Below, piece after piece: positions 25,875-35,195 of a stretch of DNA of 64,000 bases. Source of the DNA: Nitrosomonas marina (lineage in GTDB: Bacteria > Pseudomonadota > Gammaproteobacteria > Burkholderiales > Nitrosomonadaceae); contig NZ_FOCP01000004.1 of the NCBI RefSeq assembly GCF_900110145.1, forward strand, positions 124,001 to 188,000. Reading direction: 5' to 3'. Each line of letters starts with the position of its first letter. Position 1 is the stretch's first letter. A program made the translations under genes and the position numbers. The notes beneath the pieces were generated by a model. It made no database searches, was not told the origin of the DNA, and saw only the letters and a program-made list of their open reading frames with translations.

Positions 25875-26915
25875 TCATGAAATAAAATGCTGCTGAATAA
25901 GTTTTTTAACGGGTACCGGAATCGCCAGCATCAACGCATCCTCCGGACTTTTCCAGACAAATGCGGCTGAAACTTCATTATTTGCGATCACATCCTGAAG
26001 AGATGGTCGTATCAATAATTTGAAATGAGTAAAGGAATGCCGTAATTGCGGCAACGCTAATGAGCTCGATTTCTTCTTTAGTTTCAGTTTATTCTGATTT
26101 GGCTCATCTTCAGGGAAGCACCATAACCCTCCCCAGATCCCGTTGTCAGGTCTTTTTTCCAGCAACAGCTTATTTTCGTGCCGGTAAATCATAAAAACGG
26201 TCTCTTTTTCTGGCATCTGGCTCCTGGGTCTTGATACCGGCAATTGCGCAACGCGGTCCTGTATATAGGCGACACATCGTGTTCGTAGTGGACACTGGCT
26301 ACAGAGCGGTCTGTTGCGAACGCAGACTGTAGCTCCCAGATCCATAAGTGCCTGCGTATAAACCTTCAGTTCTTCAGGACTGCCATGCTGTGGCAGCGAT
26401 TCTTCAGCCAGCCGCCACATTATTGTCAACGTTTTGGATTGCCCCGAATAACGATCGATACCAAAAAAGCGCGCAAAAATCCGTTTTACATTTCCATCAA
26501 GGATCGCATCTCGTTGTCCAAAAGCAAACACAGCGATAGCAGCCGCGGTGGAACGACCAATACCGGGTAGTTGTTGCAATGCTTCACGGGATTGCGGAAA
26601 TACGCCATGAAAGTCTTGCATAATCATACGCGCGGTTCGATGCAGGTTTCTCGCACGAGAGTAGTATCCTAATCCGCTCCAGCAAGCAAGAACATCATCA
26701 ATCGAAGCCTGTGCCAGACTTTCAATATCAGGAAATTTGCTAATAAAACGTTGAAAATATGGAATAACGGTACCTACCTGTGTCTGTTGCAGCATAACTT
26801 CAGATAACCATACGGCATACGCGTCGTATCTTTGCTGCCAAGGCAGGTCATGACGACCGCTTGTTTTTTGCCATGGTATCAACTGGTCGGCAATATAATG
26901 TATTTTTTTACTCAT
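25875..26915 (-). CDS. mutY: A/G-specific adenine glycosylase MutY
   Basis: MutY removes adenine mispaired with 8-oxoguanine. The 346-residue protein shows the helix-hairpin-helix and catalytic features: SEVMLQQTQV (Glu), LPGIGRSTAAAIAVFAFG, and LDGNVKRIFARFFGI (Asp). Its iron-sulfur cluster motif has correct spacing, C-x6-C-x2-C-x5-C (CVRNRPLCSQCPLRTRC). The C-terminal NUDIX-like domain (about 225-346) reads 8-oxoG. The ATG follows the AsmA stop codon directly, so translation is coupled. With mutM at 60 kb the window holds two members of the GO repair system. Confidence 0.96.
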   Translation of the reverse strand: MSKKIHYIADQLIPWQKTSGRHDLPWQQRYDAYAVWLSEVMLQQTQVGTVIPYFQRFISKFPDIESLAQASIDDVLACWSGLGYYSRARNLHRTARMIMQDFHGVFPQSREALQQLPGIGRSTAAAIAVFAFGQRDAILDGNVKRIFARFFGIDRYSGQSKTLTIMWRLAEESLPQHGSPEELKVYTQALMDLGATVCVRNRPLCSQCPLRTRCVAYIQDRVAQLPVSRPRSQMPEKETVFMIYRHENKLLLEKRPDNGIWGGLWCFPEDEPNQNKLKLKKKSSSLALPQLRHSFTHFKLLIRPSLQDVIANNEVSAAFVWKSPEDALMLAIPVPVKKLIQQHFIS

Positions 26916-28259
26916 TCAATGCCCGAACGTGATCGAATTTAGCAGGCTTTGCTCATCGGGCGTCATGACAAACCGCAGGCCAGAGAATCGGGCGCCACCA
27001 GCCGTTAGCAATCCAATCGTGATTTCACCGTTCAGCTTCAAGTCATTCAGGAACGAAAAATCTGGCAGATCGTTCGAATCGGTATTATTTTGCGGCGATT
27101 TAAGCTTATCCATGGCAACCAGCGCATCCAGATCCAGTGCATCAAGTTCAATATCAAATGTTGCCACGGGATTGGTAAAATCCTGTATCGACGAGGTTAC
27201 GATAAACCTGCTGCCAGCCAGCATGCCTTGCAATTCAGTTTGCACGTGTTCTGCCGACATATCAAGTTTCAGGTTGCCGCCAAATTGACCATGAACCGGA
27301 TTGCGTATCAGTTCTGGATGGAAATCTGAAAATTCTGATTCGATATCGGTAAATACCCACTGTTTGCCGCTCTTACCAACAGTAAATACCGTACCCAGAA
27401 ATAGGTGCACAGTCTGCAAGCCATACTGCATTGCCATTTCAGCATCCATGCGGACATTCCCCAGCAGTCCGTTTGTCTGCGCAGATTGATCGGTCTCGAG
27501 TATTGATAATTGAACATTCATATAACTGTCAGTTGCAATGTCCCGCAGGAAAAAAACGGCTGACCCGTTACCTACTCCAGCCTCATTGAATTCAAGCTGT
27601 TTCACATCCAGCTGCATTGCCAGGGCCCTGTCTAATTTGTTTTCCATAGAAGCGCCATTGTTCTTGAATACAACCTGACCGACCTCAATCAGTGGAACTG
27701 TTAAGGCAAGTGTTTCTACAAAGGCCGCGGTGACTTGGCTTGTTGTCAAATTCATATGATTGAATTCAATTTGATGATGTGTAACCTCGTCCCGGAGAAC
27801 AAAATCGCTTCCCGTCATTTCGGTCCTTACAATTTCGAGAACAAATGGCAAAGGGTTTTCAGACTGCCTTAACAGATCTTCGATATTAAGACGACCATTT
27901 CGATCGCGTATCAGTTGAGCCCGCAAACCTTTAATTGCGACATTGTCGACAATGATCCGCTGATTCCACAGTTGCCCGGGCGCCAGTGACAACTGCGCCT
28001 CCTCTATGGTAACAAACGGCGTATCCTGCTGAAATTCACTGAGTGTCACATCGTTGACTTGAATGATAACTTGCGAATTATTAAAATCCACTCGTACGTC
28101 ACCACCAATTGTTAATGTTCGCTGACTGCCAATCCTAGCCCATTGTTCAAATAGCGGCTTGAAATTATTCGGCACAAAAAATATCGACATTATCAGTATG
28201 CTTACCACACATGCCAGTACTGCAATAGATACCAACGCAAACAGAAAAAAGCGTTGCAT
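26916..28259 (-). CDS. AsmA family protein
   Basis: This 447-residue protein has one N-terminal membrane anchor (LFALVSIAVLACVVSILIMSIFFV) and a long periplasmic beta-rich body, the layout of AsmA-family proteins. These are now thought to bridge the envelope and move phospholipids to the outer membrane. Segments such as GDVRVDFNNSQVIIQVNDVTL and VDNVAIKGLRAQLIRDRNG are family-like. It is shorter than E. coli AsmA (about 617 residues). It is the first gene of the run with mutY and abuts it with no spacer. Confidence 0.82.
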   Translation of the reverse strand: MQRFFLFALVSIAVLACVVSILIMSIFFVPNNFKPLFEQWARIGSQRTLTIGGDVRVDFNNSQVIIQVNDVTLSEFQQDTPFVTIEEAQLSLAPGQLWNQRIIVDNVAIKGLRAQLIRDRNGRLNIEDLLRQSENPLPFVLEIVRTEMTGSDFVLRDEVTHHQIEFNHMNLTTSQVTAAFVETLALTVPLIEVGQVVFKNNGASMENKLDRALAMQLDVKQLEFNEAGVGNGSAVFFLRDIATDSYMNVQLSILETDQSAQTNGLLGNVRMDAEMAMQYGLQTVHLFLGTVFTVGKSGKQWVFTDIESEFSDFHPELIRNPVHGQFGGNLKLDMSAEHVQTELQGMLAGSRFIVTSSIQDFTNPVATFDIELDALDLDALVAMDKLKSPQNNTDSNDLPDFSFLNDLKLNGEITIGLLTAGGARFSGLRFVMTPDEQSLLNSITFGH

Positions 28260-28296
28260 ACAATTAAATTAGACGATTTGTTTCAAAACAGCTTCA

Positions 28297-28554
28297 TCAA
28301 AACACAACTTCAACAAATTTTGCATTGGGCGTTAATACCTGCATCTTGGATAATGCCATAAGATCAATGTGCTGTTGTTCTCCACTGTCGATCACCAGCA
28401 TTTCACGTTGATCAGCGGATTGGACAATATCAACCGCTTTGCCTTCCAATAACTGCCCATCCTTTAAAGTCAGCTTAAGCTGGTACCCATACATACATGC
28501 CACCTCGACGTAGTCATGCAGTTCACATGCGATCACATTCTTCTCCACAATCAT
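28297..28554 (-). CDS. Rho-binding antiterminator (Rof/YaeO family)
   Basis: This 85-residue protein resembles Rof, an inhibitor of Rho-dependent termination. It has the short beta-barrel pattern with the family-type opening CELHDYVEVACMYG, LTLKDGQLLEGKAVDIV and a hydrophobic C-terminal strand. It lies 37 bp upstream of the AsmA gene in the same direction and may share its transcript. Small and divergent, so family assignment rests on a few segments only. Confidence 0.75.
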   Translation of the reverse strand: MIVEKNVIACELHDYVEVACMYGYQLKLTLKDGQLLEGKAVDIVQSADQREMLVIDSGEQQHIDLMALSKMQVLTPNAKFVEVVF

Positions 28555-28688
28555 TATTCCTTTCGTAACGTGCCAAGCCTATAATATAAGCGAAAAAAAG
28601 TAGCAGCGTAAATGAGAGCTGCGCATAACTTCGATACTATGCGCGGATATTCTGTTAGATTCAAGCAATCCTTTCTGGAGGAAAAATA

Positions 28689-29387
28689 ATGCAACGTTAT
28701 CTATTGATTACAATTGCGGCAGCCCTGATTCTCGGCGGTTGTGCAGGCATGTCTGATACACAGCGCGGCACAGCCCAGGGATCGCTGGCAGGTGCTGCTG
28801 CAGGCGCATTGATTGGCGGACTGGCCGGTGATGGCAAGGGCGCTGCAATTGGTGCCGCAGCCGGCGCGGCCGCAGGTGCCGCTGGCGGATATTTATGGTC
28901 GAAACGTATGGAGGAGCAAAAAAGACAAATGCAGGCAGTCACTCAAGGTACCGGCGTTCAAGTATCGCAGACAGCTGACAATCGACTCAAGCTGGATATT
29001 CCGAGTGATATCACCTTTGATACCGGGCGGGCGCAAATCAAACCGAATATGAAACCGATACTTGACAGTTTCGCAGCCAGTCTGATGCAGAATTCTACTG
29101 CCCAGGTGACAATTATCGGACATACAGACAGTTCCGGATCGGATGCTATTAACAATCCACTATCGGTCAATCGCGCAGCAAGCACCCGGGATTATCTGGT
29201 TCAACGTGGCGTGCCTTACCATCGTATCCAAATCGACGGGCGTGGTGAATATGAACCGATCGCATCGAATGATACGCCGGCCGGCAGGGCCATGAACCGT
29301 CGCGTTGAAGTATTCGTTTATGAACCGGCGCCACAACAAACGCCACCGCCACCACCGCAGGCAGATCCCTACGATCGTCCCTATTAA
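28689..29387 (+). CDS. OmpA-family outer-membrane lipoprotein with glycine zipper
   Basis: This 232-residue lipoprotein has a signal peptide ending in the lipobox LGGC (Cys18). A glycine-zipper region of alternating Gly/Ala (about 25-70) follows, then a C-terminal OmpA-like domain (about 105-220) with the peptidoglycan-binding GHTDSSGSD and NRRVEV segments. A proline-rich tail ends the protein. The layout matches YiaD-like lipoproteins, which tether the outer membrane to peptidoglycan. GGAGG at good distance precedes the ATG. It is divergent from rof and convergent with trpE across a strong hairpin. Confidence 0.92.
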   Translation: MQRYLLITIAAALILGGCAGMSDTQRGTAQGSLAGAAAGALIGGLAGDGKGAAIGAAAGAAAGAAGGYLWSKRMEEQKRQMQAVTQGTGVQVSQTADNRLKLDIPSDITFDTGRAQIKPNMKPILDSFAASLMQNSTAQVTIIGHTDSSGSDAINNPLSVNRAASTRDYLVQRGVPYHRIQIDGRGEYEPIASNDTPAGRAMNRRVEVFVYEPAPQQTPPPPPQADPYDRPY

Positions 29388-29401
29388 ATATAATAAATTC
29401 C

Positions 29402-29443
29402 AAAAAAAATGGTCGGTCCGGAATTTCATTTTCCGGACTGACC
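29402..29443 (-). terminator. Rho-independent terminator for trpE
   Basis: Inverted repeat GGTCGGTCCGGAA (29411-29423) / TTCCGGACTGACC (29431-29443) pairs 12 of 13 positions. The A-run at 29402-29409 becomes a T-run after the hairpin on the minus strand, so it terminates trpE; it may also slow the convergent lipoprotein transcript. Confidence 0.75.
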
Positions 29444-29467
29444 GGCTGTATATTTTATATTACGCGT

Positions 29468-30940
29468 TCATTCAAATTTATAATCCAGTCCTTCTTCAGC
29501 AATTTCGGCTGCACGCAATATCGCTTTGGCCTTATTCTGAGTTTCAACCCATTCATTTTTCGGTACCGAGTCGGCGACAATTCCAGCACCGGCCTGAACA
29601 TGTAATTTACCGTCCTTGATCACACCGGTGCGTATTGCGATTGCCAGATCCATATCGCCGTTAAAACCCAGATAACCAACTGCACCGGCATAAACTCCGC
29701 GCTTGGAGATTTCAAGTTCGTCAATAATCTCCATTGCGCGAACTTTCGGCGCGCCACTGACAGTTCCGGCCGGGAATGTTGCGCGCAATACATCCATAGC
29801 GTTGAGTCCGGGTTTCAGCTTGCCTTCCACATTGGATACAATGTGCATGACATGAGAATAATTTTCAATCTGCATATTCTCGGTAACTTTGACGCTGCCG
29901 GTTTGCGCCACTCGTCCAATATCATTACGCCCCAGATCCATTAGCATGACATGCTCGGCGCGCTCCTTGGGATCGGACAGCAGATCAGCTGCCAGTTCCG
30001 TATCTTCCTGCGGCGTTTTTCCACGCGGACGTGTGCCTGCAATGGGTCGCACTGTCACAAGATCGTCTTCAAGTCGTACCAGAATTTCTGGCGAAGCCCC
30101 AACGACATGAAAATCATCGAAATGATAGTAAAACATATAAGGCGAGGGATTAAGGCTGCGTAAAGCGCGATACAACGCAAGCGGAGATGCCTGGTACGGT
30201 TTACTGGTACGTTGCGACAACACAACCTGCATGATGTCACCGTCATATATATACCGTTTTGCCCGTTCCACGGCTGACAGAAAATCACTCTCCTTGAATT
30301 CGGAAACCGTTTCACCTTTACTGATAGCACGTTCGGCAGGAATTTCTACCGGTTGCCGCAACAATGTTAACAGCTCTTCAAGACGCTTTTTACCCGTATG
30401 ATAAGCACTATCGGTACACGGATCGACATAAGTGATCAGATAAAGTTTACCGGCAAGATTATCAAGTACAGCCAGCTCTTCCGACAATAGCAACAGTACA
30501 TCCGGCGTATCAAGGGTGTCCGGCAGCGCGTGTCCGGCCAGCTTATGCTCAATGTAGCGGACCGTATCATATGCAAAATAACCCGCCAGACCACCGCTGA
30601 ACCGCGGCAGACCTTCATACGGTGCGGCTTTGAACCGTGCAATATACTGATTTATAAACGCGAGTGTATCGTCGGTCTCCTTCTCCTCGACATGCTCCCC
30701 GCTCACCACTCTGATATGATTGCCACGCGCCTCAATACGTGTGCTTGCAGGCAAACCTACAAATGAATAACGACCGAAACGCTCTCCGCCATGCACTGAT
30801 TCGAGCAAGTAGGAATAAGGCCTGTTTGCCAATTTAAGGTACACGGAAAGCGGAGTGTCCAAATCGGCAAAGGTATCCAGTATCACAGGAATACGGTTAT
30901 AGCCCTGACGTGCGAGTCGATTAAATTCGCTCTCAGTCAT
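29468..30940 (-). CDS. trpE: Anthranilate synthase component I
   Basis: TrpE makes anthranilate from chorismate and ammonia, the first step to tryptophan. The 490-residue protein has the LLES tryptophan-binding motif ([17 protein letters not shown], about 45-61), so feedback inhibition is expected. The catalytic [24 protein letters not shown] and [15 protein letters not shown] segments are intact. The amidotransferase partner TrpG is not next to it: downstream lies the lipoprotein on the other strand, so trpG must be elsewhere. It follows gph by 90 bp in the common rpe-gph-trpE order. Confidence 0.96.
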   Translation of the reverse strand: MTESEFNRLARQGYNRIPVILDTFADLDTPLSVYLKLANRPYSYLLESVHGGERFGRYSFVGLPASTRIEARGNHIRVVSGEHVEEKETDDTLAFINQYIARFKAAPYEGLPRFSGGLAGYFAYDTVRYIEHKLAGHALPDTLDTPDVLLLLSEELAVLDNLAGKLYLITYVDPCTDSAYHTGKKRLEELLTLLRQPVEIPAERAISKGETVSEFKESDFLSAVERAKRYIYDGDIMQVVLSQRTSKPYQASPLALYRALRSLNPSPYMFYYHFDDFHVVGASPEILVRLEDDLVTVRPIAGTRPRGKTPQEDTELAADLLSDPKERAEHVMLMDLGRNDIGRVAQTGSVKVTENMQIENYSHVMHIVSNVEGKLKPGLNAMDVLRATFPAGTVSGAPKVRAMEIIDELEISKRGVYAGAVGYLGFNGDMDLAIAIRTGVIKDGKLHVQAGAGIVADSVPKNEWVETQNKAKAILRAAEIAEEGLDYKFE

Positions 30941-31030
30941 TTAACAGCTCTGTAGGTAAAACATGCATTATTGCAAATAAAATACGGGAAAGTATTGATG
31001 CAACTGTCAGACGCAGAATGTGCAAATGTA

Positions 31031-31768
31031 TCATGACTGCGACGGAGTTTTGACAATGAGCTGTGACGCTTCTACCAGTGAAGGCACTATTGCATCACAG
31101 TCCAGCTCACGTACATCGCGTCCTTCGTTATACCCGTAGGGAACGCAGAAAACATGGCAGCCCGCTGCGCGGGCGGCGGTTGCATCATTCAGGGAGTCGC
31201 CCATCAGAACCGCTTCATGTGGTTGCACATTAAAATACTTACAAATGTGCGTTAATGGCATTGGATCCGGTTTTCTTTTCGGCAGACTGTCGCCAGACAG
31301 AATGATTTCAAAATAATCGTGGAATCCGGTCGCACGCAACAATGGCAGCGTGAAACTTTCCGACTTGTTGGTTATACATGCCAGGCGAAATCCTGCCTTG
31401 TGCAGCAACTCAACGCCTTCTTTTACACCCGGAAAAGGTTTGGTATGTACATGTACGTTTTCAGCATAATGCTTCTTGTAAATCGGCAACGCAACTTCAA
31501 GCAACTGCGGCTCCGGCTCGGCATTCAAATCACCTGTCAATGCACGCTTAACCAGTCTCTGTATACCTTTCCCGATATAGGATTTGATCGTTGCAACCGA
31601 GTGCTCTGGCCTGCCCAATTCTCGTAACATCAGATTGGCCGCCAGCGCCAGATCTTCAGCTGTATCGAGCAGGGTACCATCCAGATCAATCATTACGACT
31701 TTGACGGGCAATGGAAAATGCAATCTATCAACCGTACTTTTAGCATACGAAAAAAGTTCTTTATTCAT
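31031..31768 (-). CDS. gph: Phosphoglycolate phosphatase
   Basis: This 245-residue HAD-superfamily phosphatase has all motifs: MIDLDGTLLDTAEDLA (nucleophile Asp, about 26-41), CITNKSESF, the KPDPMPL lysine region and the MGDSLNDATAA metal-binding loop. Gph hydrolyses 2-phosphoglycolate made by RuBisCO oxygenation or DNA repair. It sits between rpe and trpE on one strand, 54 bp after rpe. The N-terminal 23 residues before the HAD core exceed the usual length slightly. Confidence 0.92.
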   Translation of the reverse strand: MNKELFSYAKSTVDRLHFPLPVKVVMIDLDGTLLDTAEDLALAANLMLRELGRPEHSVATIKSYIGKGIQRLVKRALTGDLNAEPEPQLLEVALPIYKKHYAENVHVHTKPFPGVKEGVELLHKAGFRLACITNKSESFTLPLLRATGFHDYFEIILSGDSLPKRKPDPMPLTHICKYFNVQPHEAVLMGDSLNDATAARAAGCHVFCVPYGYNEGRDVRELDCDAIVPSLVEASQLIVKTPSQS

Positions 31769-31822
31769 ATCAATAGCAGAAAATAGCGAATACGTCCGGT
31801 TTGTTGATATTCTGCATGCAAG

Positions 31823-32500
31823 TCATACCTTGCCCAGTTCTGCGCGTAGCTCAGACACAATAGTGTCATAGCGATGCGGATCACTGTCTTTACCCGCATT
31901 AAAGATCGCTGAACCTGCCACAAACGTATCGGCACCCGCACGGGCAATTTCTGCAATATTATCGCTTTTAACGCCGCCGTCGATTTCCAGCATGACTGAT
32001 TTACCGCTTTCATCAATCCGTTTACGCACGGCTTTGAGCTTATTAAGCGCCTCTGGAATGAATTTCTGACCGCCGAATCCCGGATTAACCGACATAATCA
32101 GCACCAGATCGAGTTTATCCAGCACATGATCAAGATAATGCAACGGAGTAGCCGGATTGAACACCAGTCCGGCCAGACAACCCTGATCCTTGATCAGGCC
32201 GATGGTGCGGTCGATATGTGAAGATGCCTCGGGATGAAACGAAATAATATTGGCACCGGCCTTGGCAAAGTCAGGAACGATCCGATCCACAGGCTCAACC
32301 ATGAGATGCACATCAATCATTGCATCAGTCAAAGGTCTGATTGCCTCGCAGACCAGTGGACCAATGGTCAGATTCGGTACGTAATGATTATCCATGACAT
32401 CAAAATGAATTATATCGGCGCCAGAGTCGATCACGTCTGTAATCTCCTGACCGAGTTTGGCAAAGTTTGCTGATAAAATACTGGGTGCTATACGATACAT
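31823..32500 (-). CDS. rpe: Ribulose-phosphate 3-epimerase
   Basis: Rpe interconverts ribulose 5-phosphate and xylulose 5-phosphate in the pentose phosphate pathway or the Calvin cycle. The 225-residue TIM-barrel protein has [11 protein letters not shown] at the N-terminus, [18 protein letters not shown] with metal-binding residues, [10 protein letters not shown] and [15 protein letters not shown] 32500 was chosen because GAGAGG stands 9 nt upstream and because it gives the usual MYRIAPSIL start; the frame extends 5 codons further. It is divergent from apaG. Confidence 0.95.
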   Translation of the reverse strand: MYRIAPSILSANFAKLGQEITDVIDSGADIIHFDVMDNHYVPNLTIGPLVCEAIRPLTDAMIDVHLMVEPVDRIVPDFAKAGANIISFHPEASSHIDRTIGLIKDQGCLAGLVFNPATPLHYLDHVLDKLDLVLIMSVNPGFGGQKFIPEALNKLKAVRKRIDESGKSVMLEIDGGVKSDNIAEIARAGADTFVAGSAIFNAGKDSDPHRYDTIVSELRAELGKV

Positions 32501-32638
32501 ACAACTGCCTCTCAAAAATCAAATACGCTATTTTAACCGCAAATGATCTTATCGCGTTAATGAGAAACAAAATGATTTACGGATTCACCAAAATTTGTAC
32601 GTGATACAATTAAGAAAATAGTGTGGAATTTTAGCTTT

Positions 32639-33022
32639 ATGTCAGAAGAAAAAAAATATGAAATCAACGTCAGTGTCCGAACCGCATATTTACCGGATCA
32701 ATCAGACGAAGAATCCGATCAACATGTATTTGCCTATACCATCACCATTGCCAATAAGGGCACGGTTGCCTCACAGTTGATCAGCCGGCACTGGATCATT
32801 ACTAACGGTGACGGGACTGTACATGAGGTTCGCGGTCTGGGGGTCGTTGGTGAACAACCATTACTCAAACCCGGAGACACGTTTGAATATACCAGCGGCA
32901 CTGTCATCTCCGCCGCAGTCGGTTCGATGAAGGGCAGTTACCAGATGGCCGCCGAAGATGGCGTTCATTTTGACGTTCCTATTCCCGAATTTATGTTAAC
33001 AGTGCCGCGCGTTCTGCATTAA
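32639..33022 (+). CDS. apaG: ApaG (Co2+/Mg2+ efflux-associated protein)
   Basis: ApaG is a small fibronectin-III-fold protein of unclear role, linked to cobalt/magnesium homeostasis. The 127-residue product from ATG 32639 has the family segments ISRHWIITNGDGTVHEVRG, LLKPGDTFEYTSG and GSMKGSYQMAAEDG, with the C-terminal PEFMLTVPR. An in-frame GTG lies six codons upstream; the ATG gives the usual MSEEKKYEI-type N-terminus, though neither has a clear ribosome site. It is divergent from rpe, the usual betaproteobacterial neighbour. Confidence 0.92.
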   Translation: MSEEKKYEINVSVRTAYLPDQSDEESDQHVFAYTITIANKGTVASQLISRHWIITNGDGTVHEVRGLGVVGEQPLLKPGDTFEYTSGTVISAAVGSMKGSYQMAAEDGVHFDVPIPEFMLTVPRVLH

Positions 33023-33122
33023 CAAAATATCCTTATCTTCATTTTACAGCGATCTATCAGGACAATCCGTCAAAATTGAACACTGATTAACATGCAGCCA
33101 CTATTGTTCCGGTGTATCCATC

Positions 33123-33838
33123 TTATTTTAGATTGACTGAATTTTCTGCCTCCAGCGTTTTCAGAACCAGACGGGCCACACGCCTGACAAAGGCATGAAT
33201 GCGTTTCAGGTTCTCAACATGATCCATGGTGAGTCTATAAGTTCCAAGATCTGTCTGTTTCCCCACAGCAAAGTCGCGCCCCAGCCGCAGTAGAAGCGCC
33301 TCGGCATTCCGATTCAGTTTTTTCTTGGTTTTCAGCACATGATGCGCATTTCCTGCATCACCTCAATAAATGGCTGATAGGTGCGCAACGGCAATGCTGC
33401 GTTGCTCATAAGCACCATGTCAAAAAACAGCAACCCAAGCCCCATCAGCATGGTTCCGTAATATCGCGTTTTCCTTCGTTTGGCAGTGTCTCTATTAGAA
33501 AACCGGCAGCAATCATGGCGAGCGCGTATTTGGTAATCTTGAAGTCAATGATTTGCGCGGTTATCGTTGTGCCGATATTTGCGCCAAGAATAAAGCCGAT
33601 GGATTGACTGAAGGTCATCACGCCGGCACTGACAAAACTGACCACCATTACAGTGGTAACCGAAAAAGACCGAATGACAGCAGTGACAAGAGCGCCGCAG
33701 TGACCGCGCTTAAACGTTTCGGGGTGAAGCGGGCCAGAACGTTTTTCATACCGCCACCGCCCCAGTTTTTAATGCTTCGGTCATCTTGCGCATGCCGCAC
33801 AAAAAAAGTGCGAGTCCACCGACAAGACCGGTAATCAT
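33123..33838 (-). pseudogene. Na+/Pi cotransporter family pseudogene
   Basis: The minus strand contains successive pieces of one Na/Pi-cotransporter (NptA-like) protein in different frames. From ATG 33838 comes ITGLVGGLALFLCGMRKMTEALKTG, cut by a stop. A shifted frame then gives GGMKNVLARFTPKRLSAVTAAL, and a second shift gives VVSFVSAGVMTFSQSIGFILGANIGTT and AQIIDFKITKYALAMIAAGF. The sequence then jumps to GLGLLFFDMVLM and PLRTYQPFIEVMQ and a PhoU-like helical tail ending at 33123. At least two frameshifts, a stop and an internal deletion are needed, so no functional transporter is made. Confidence 0.85.
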
Positions 33839-34060
33839 GCACCATACGCAAGCGGTTCATTAACGGAAAATCAGATTATTTACAAATTTGACTCCGAGAA
33901 ACCATTTCTAAAGATTTGAACTTTGACCGGACAGCCAGTTTTTTGATTGATGTTGGCCCAATATAAAACCAGGCACATAGAACGTATGTATAGATGTCAA
34001 CAGTACATAATGCGCGGTATTGAAACAGTTAATCAGTGACGTTACCAATCGCTGCTGACC

Positions 34061-34366
34061 TCAATGATCAGCGATAATTTCGTTTTCGTATTGCCTTGCT
34101 CGATTAAGCTCCCGCTCAAGTTCTTTTTTGCGCTCGTCGCTGAATTCAGTCGACAGTTCGTTTTCAACACGTCTTACCCAGGAATCGATAATTTGTTGAC
34201 GCTTTTGAACCAGATCTTTAACTGGACGATCTACTCTATGTGCGTCATCTATTTCTGACTCGATTTCATAAATCTGTGTTTCCTCGGGATACTCCTCCTC
34301 CAATCGTAAAAAAGGTACGAAAACAAGAGAACTTACCGGCCGATACATATTACTCTGACTCATCAT
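34061..34366 (-). CDS. Unrecognised small charged protein
   Basis: I do not recognise this 101-residue protein. After a short N-terminus it is strongly acidic and basic, with long predicted helices (EEYPEETQIYEIESEIDD, then DERKKELERELNRARQ), probably coiled coil. The frame is open to 34426, but ATG 34366 forms an ATGA overlap with the stop of the preceding gene, with GGAGAT upstream, so this start is well supported and the two genes are translationally coupled. It probably works with the membrane-anchored neighbour. Confidence 0.6.
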   Translation of the reverse strand: MMSQSNMYRPVSSLVFVPFLRLEEEYPEETQIYEIESEIDDAHRVDRPVKDLVQKRQQIIDSWVRRVENELSTEFSDERKKELERELNRARQYENEIIADH

Positions 34367-34878
34367 GAGTTCATATCTCCTTTCGTAAACTGGACAGCCG
34401 ACCTTGAACCGTCTTGCTTTAAACACGCATCGACCCCTGGTAATTGAAGAATATGTGTTGTCTTATAGGCAGTACCCACGGCCACCAATCTAAATTCAAT
34501 TTTTACAGCTCCGTGGAACACAGGACAAGAGATCAGTTCTTGCTCTTTCAATGTCGTTCCAGGCTCCAACCAGGAATGCGCCAGAAGTACCTTCCGTGTA
34601 GTCAGATGCTTACGTTTGCCGTTGCTTTGTATAATACCTAATCTTATATAAGCTTTTTCAATGTCTACTTTTGATTCACCAACGTTCTTCACATCAAATG
34701 TACAAAGCAGGCTATTGTCGGACATGCTGTGAATGAGATCGGCTTTTACGCCAAGAGTCAGACGTGGCTCGAAAGTTCGCGATTTGCGAAATCGATAATA
34801 TCCCCAGGCACCACCAGCAATCGTTGCTATCGTTGCTACCGCCCCCGATACAATCGCTACAAACTTCTCCAATTCCAT
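34363..34878 (-). CDS. Unrecognised membrane-anchored protein
   Basis: This 171-residue protein begins with a single hydrophobic helix (FVAIVSGAVATIATIAGGAWGYY, about 6-28) followed by a basic stop-transfer segment, leaving about 140 residues of beta-rich soluble domain (TFDVKNVGESKVDIEKAYIR, PGTTLKEQEL). I do not recognise a family. AGGAGG stands 5 nt before the ATG, a strong start. It overlaps the next gene by 4 bp. Both sit in an accessory patch beside a transporter pseudogene. Confidence 0.62.
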   Translation of the reverse strand: MELEKFVAIVSGAVATIATIAGGAWGYYRFRKSRTFEPRLTLGVKADLIHSMSDNSLLCTFDVKNVGESKVDIEKAYIRLGIIQSNGKRKHLTTRKVLLAHSWLEPGTTLKEQELISCPVFHGAVKIEFRLVAVGTAYKTTHILQLPGVDACLKQDGSRSAVQFTKGDMNS

Positions 34879-34896
34879 ATGAACCTCCTAGATTCA

Positions 34897-35043
34897 TTAC
34901 GGCATTATAGTGAAATCACGTCCAGGACTCTCAATCAAATTCTTTTCACATACTGCGCGGCCATTTACAATCACACAGGGATTTTCAAGAAAATTGTCCG
35001 ATCTGTTGGCAAGCCATCGAATCTGGTTGATGTATCTGATCAT
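34897..35043 (-). CDS. Possible 48-residue small protein or gene tail
   Basis: A minus-strand frame from ATG 35043 to TAA at 34899-34897 encodes 48 residues of ordinary composition (segments YINQIRWLANRSDNFLEN and VIVNGRAVCEKNL). The frame stays open 17 more codons upstream without a better start, and no Shine-Dalgarno precedes the ATG. It lies 18 bp before the next gene on the strand. It could be a real small gene at the head of that operon or the tail of a decayed gene. Confidence 0.3.
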   Translation of the reverse strand: MIRYINQIRWLANRSDNFLENPCVIVNGRAVCEKNLIESPGRDFTIMP

Positions 35044-35195
35044 ACATTCTGAGGAGAAAAATACAAACTGTGGTATTGGTATTATCAGGTTAGCTTAATC
35101 CACTCATTGCATATCGCCACTTTAAACTGATATCGCTTGCTGTGACGCCCCTCCAGGTGGTTATTTTAATCCTTGCAAGAAAAAGTCCCCTGCCC

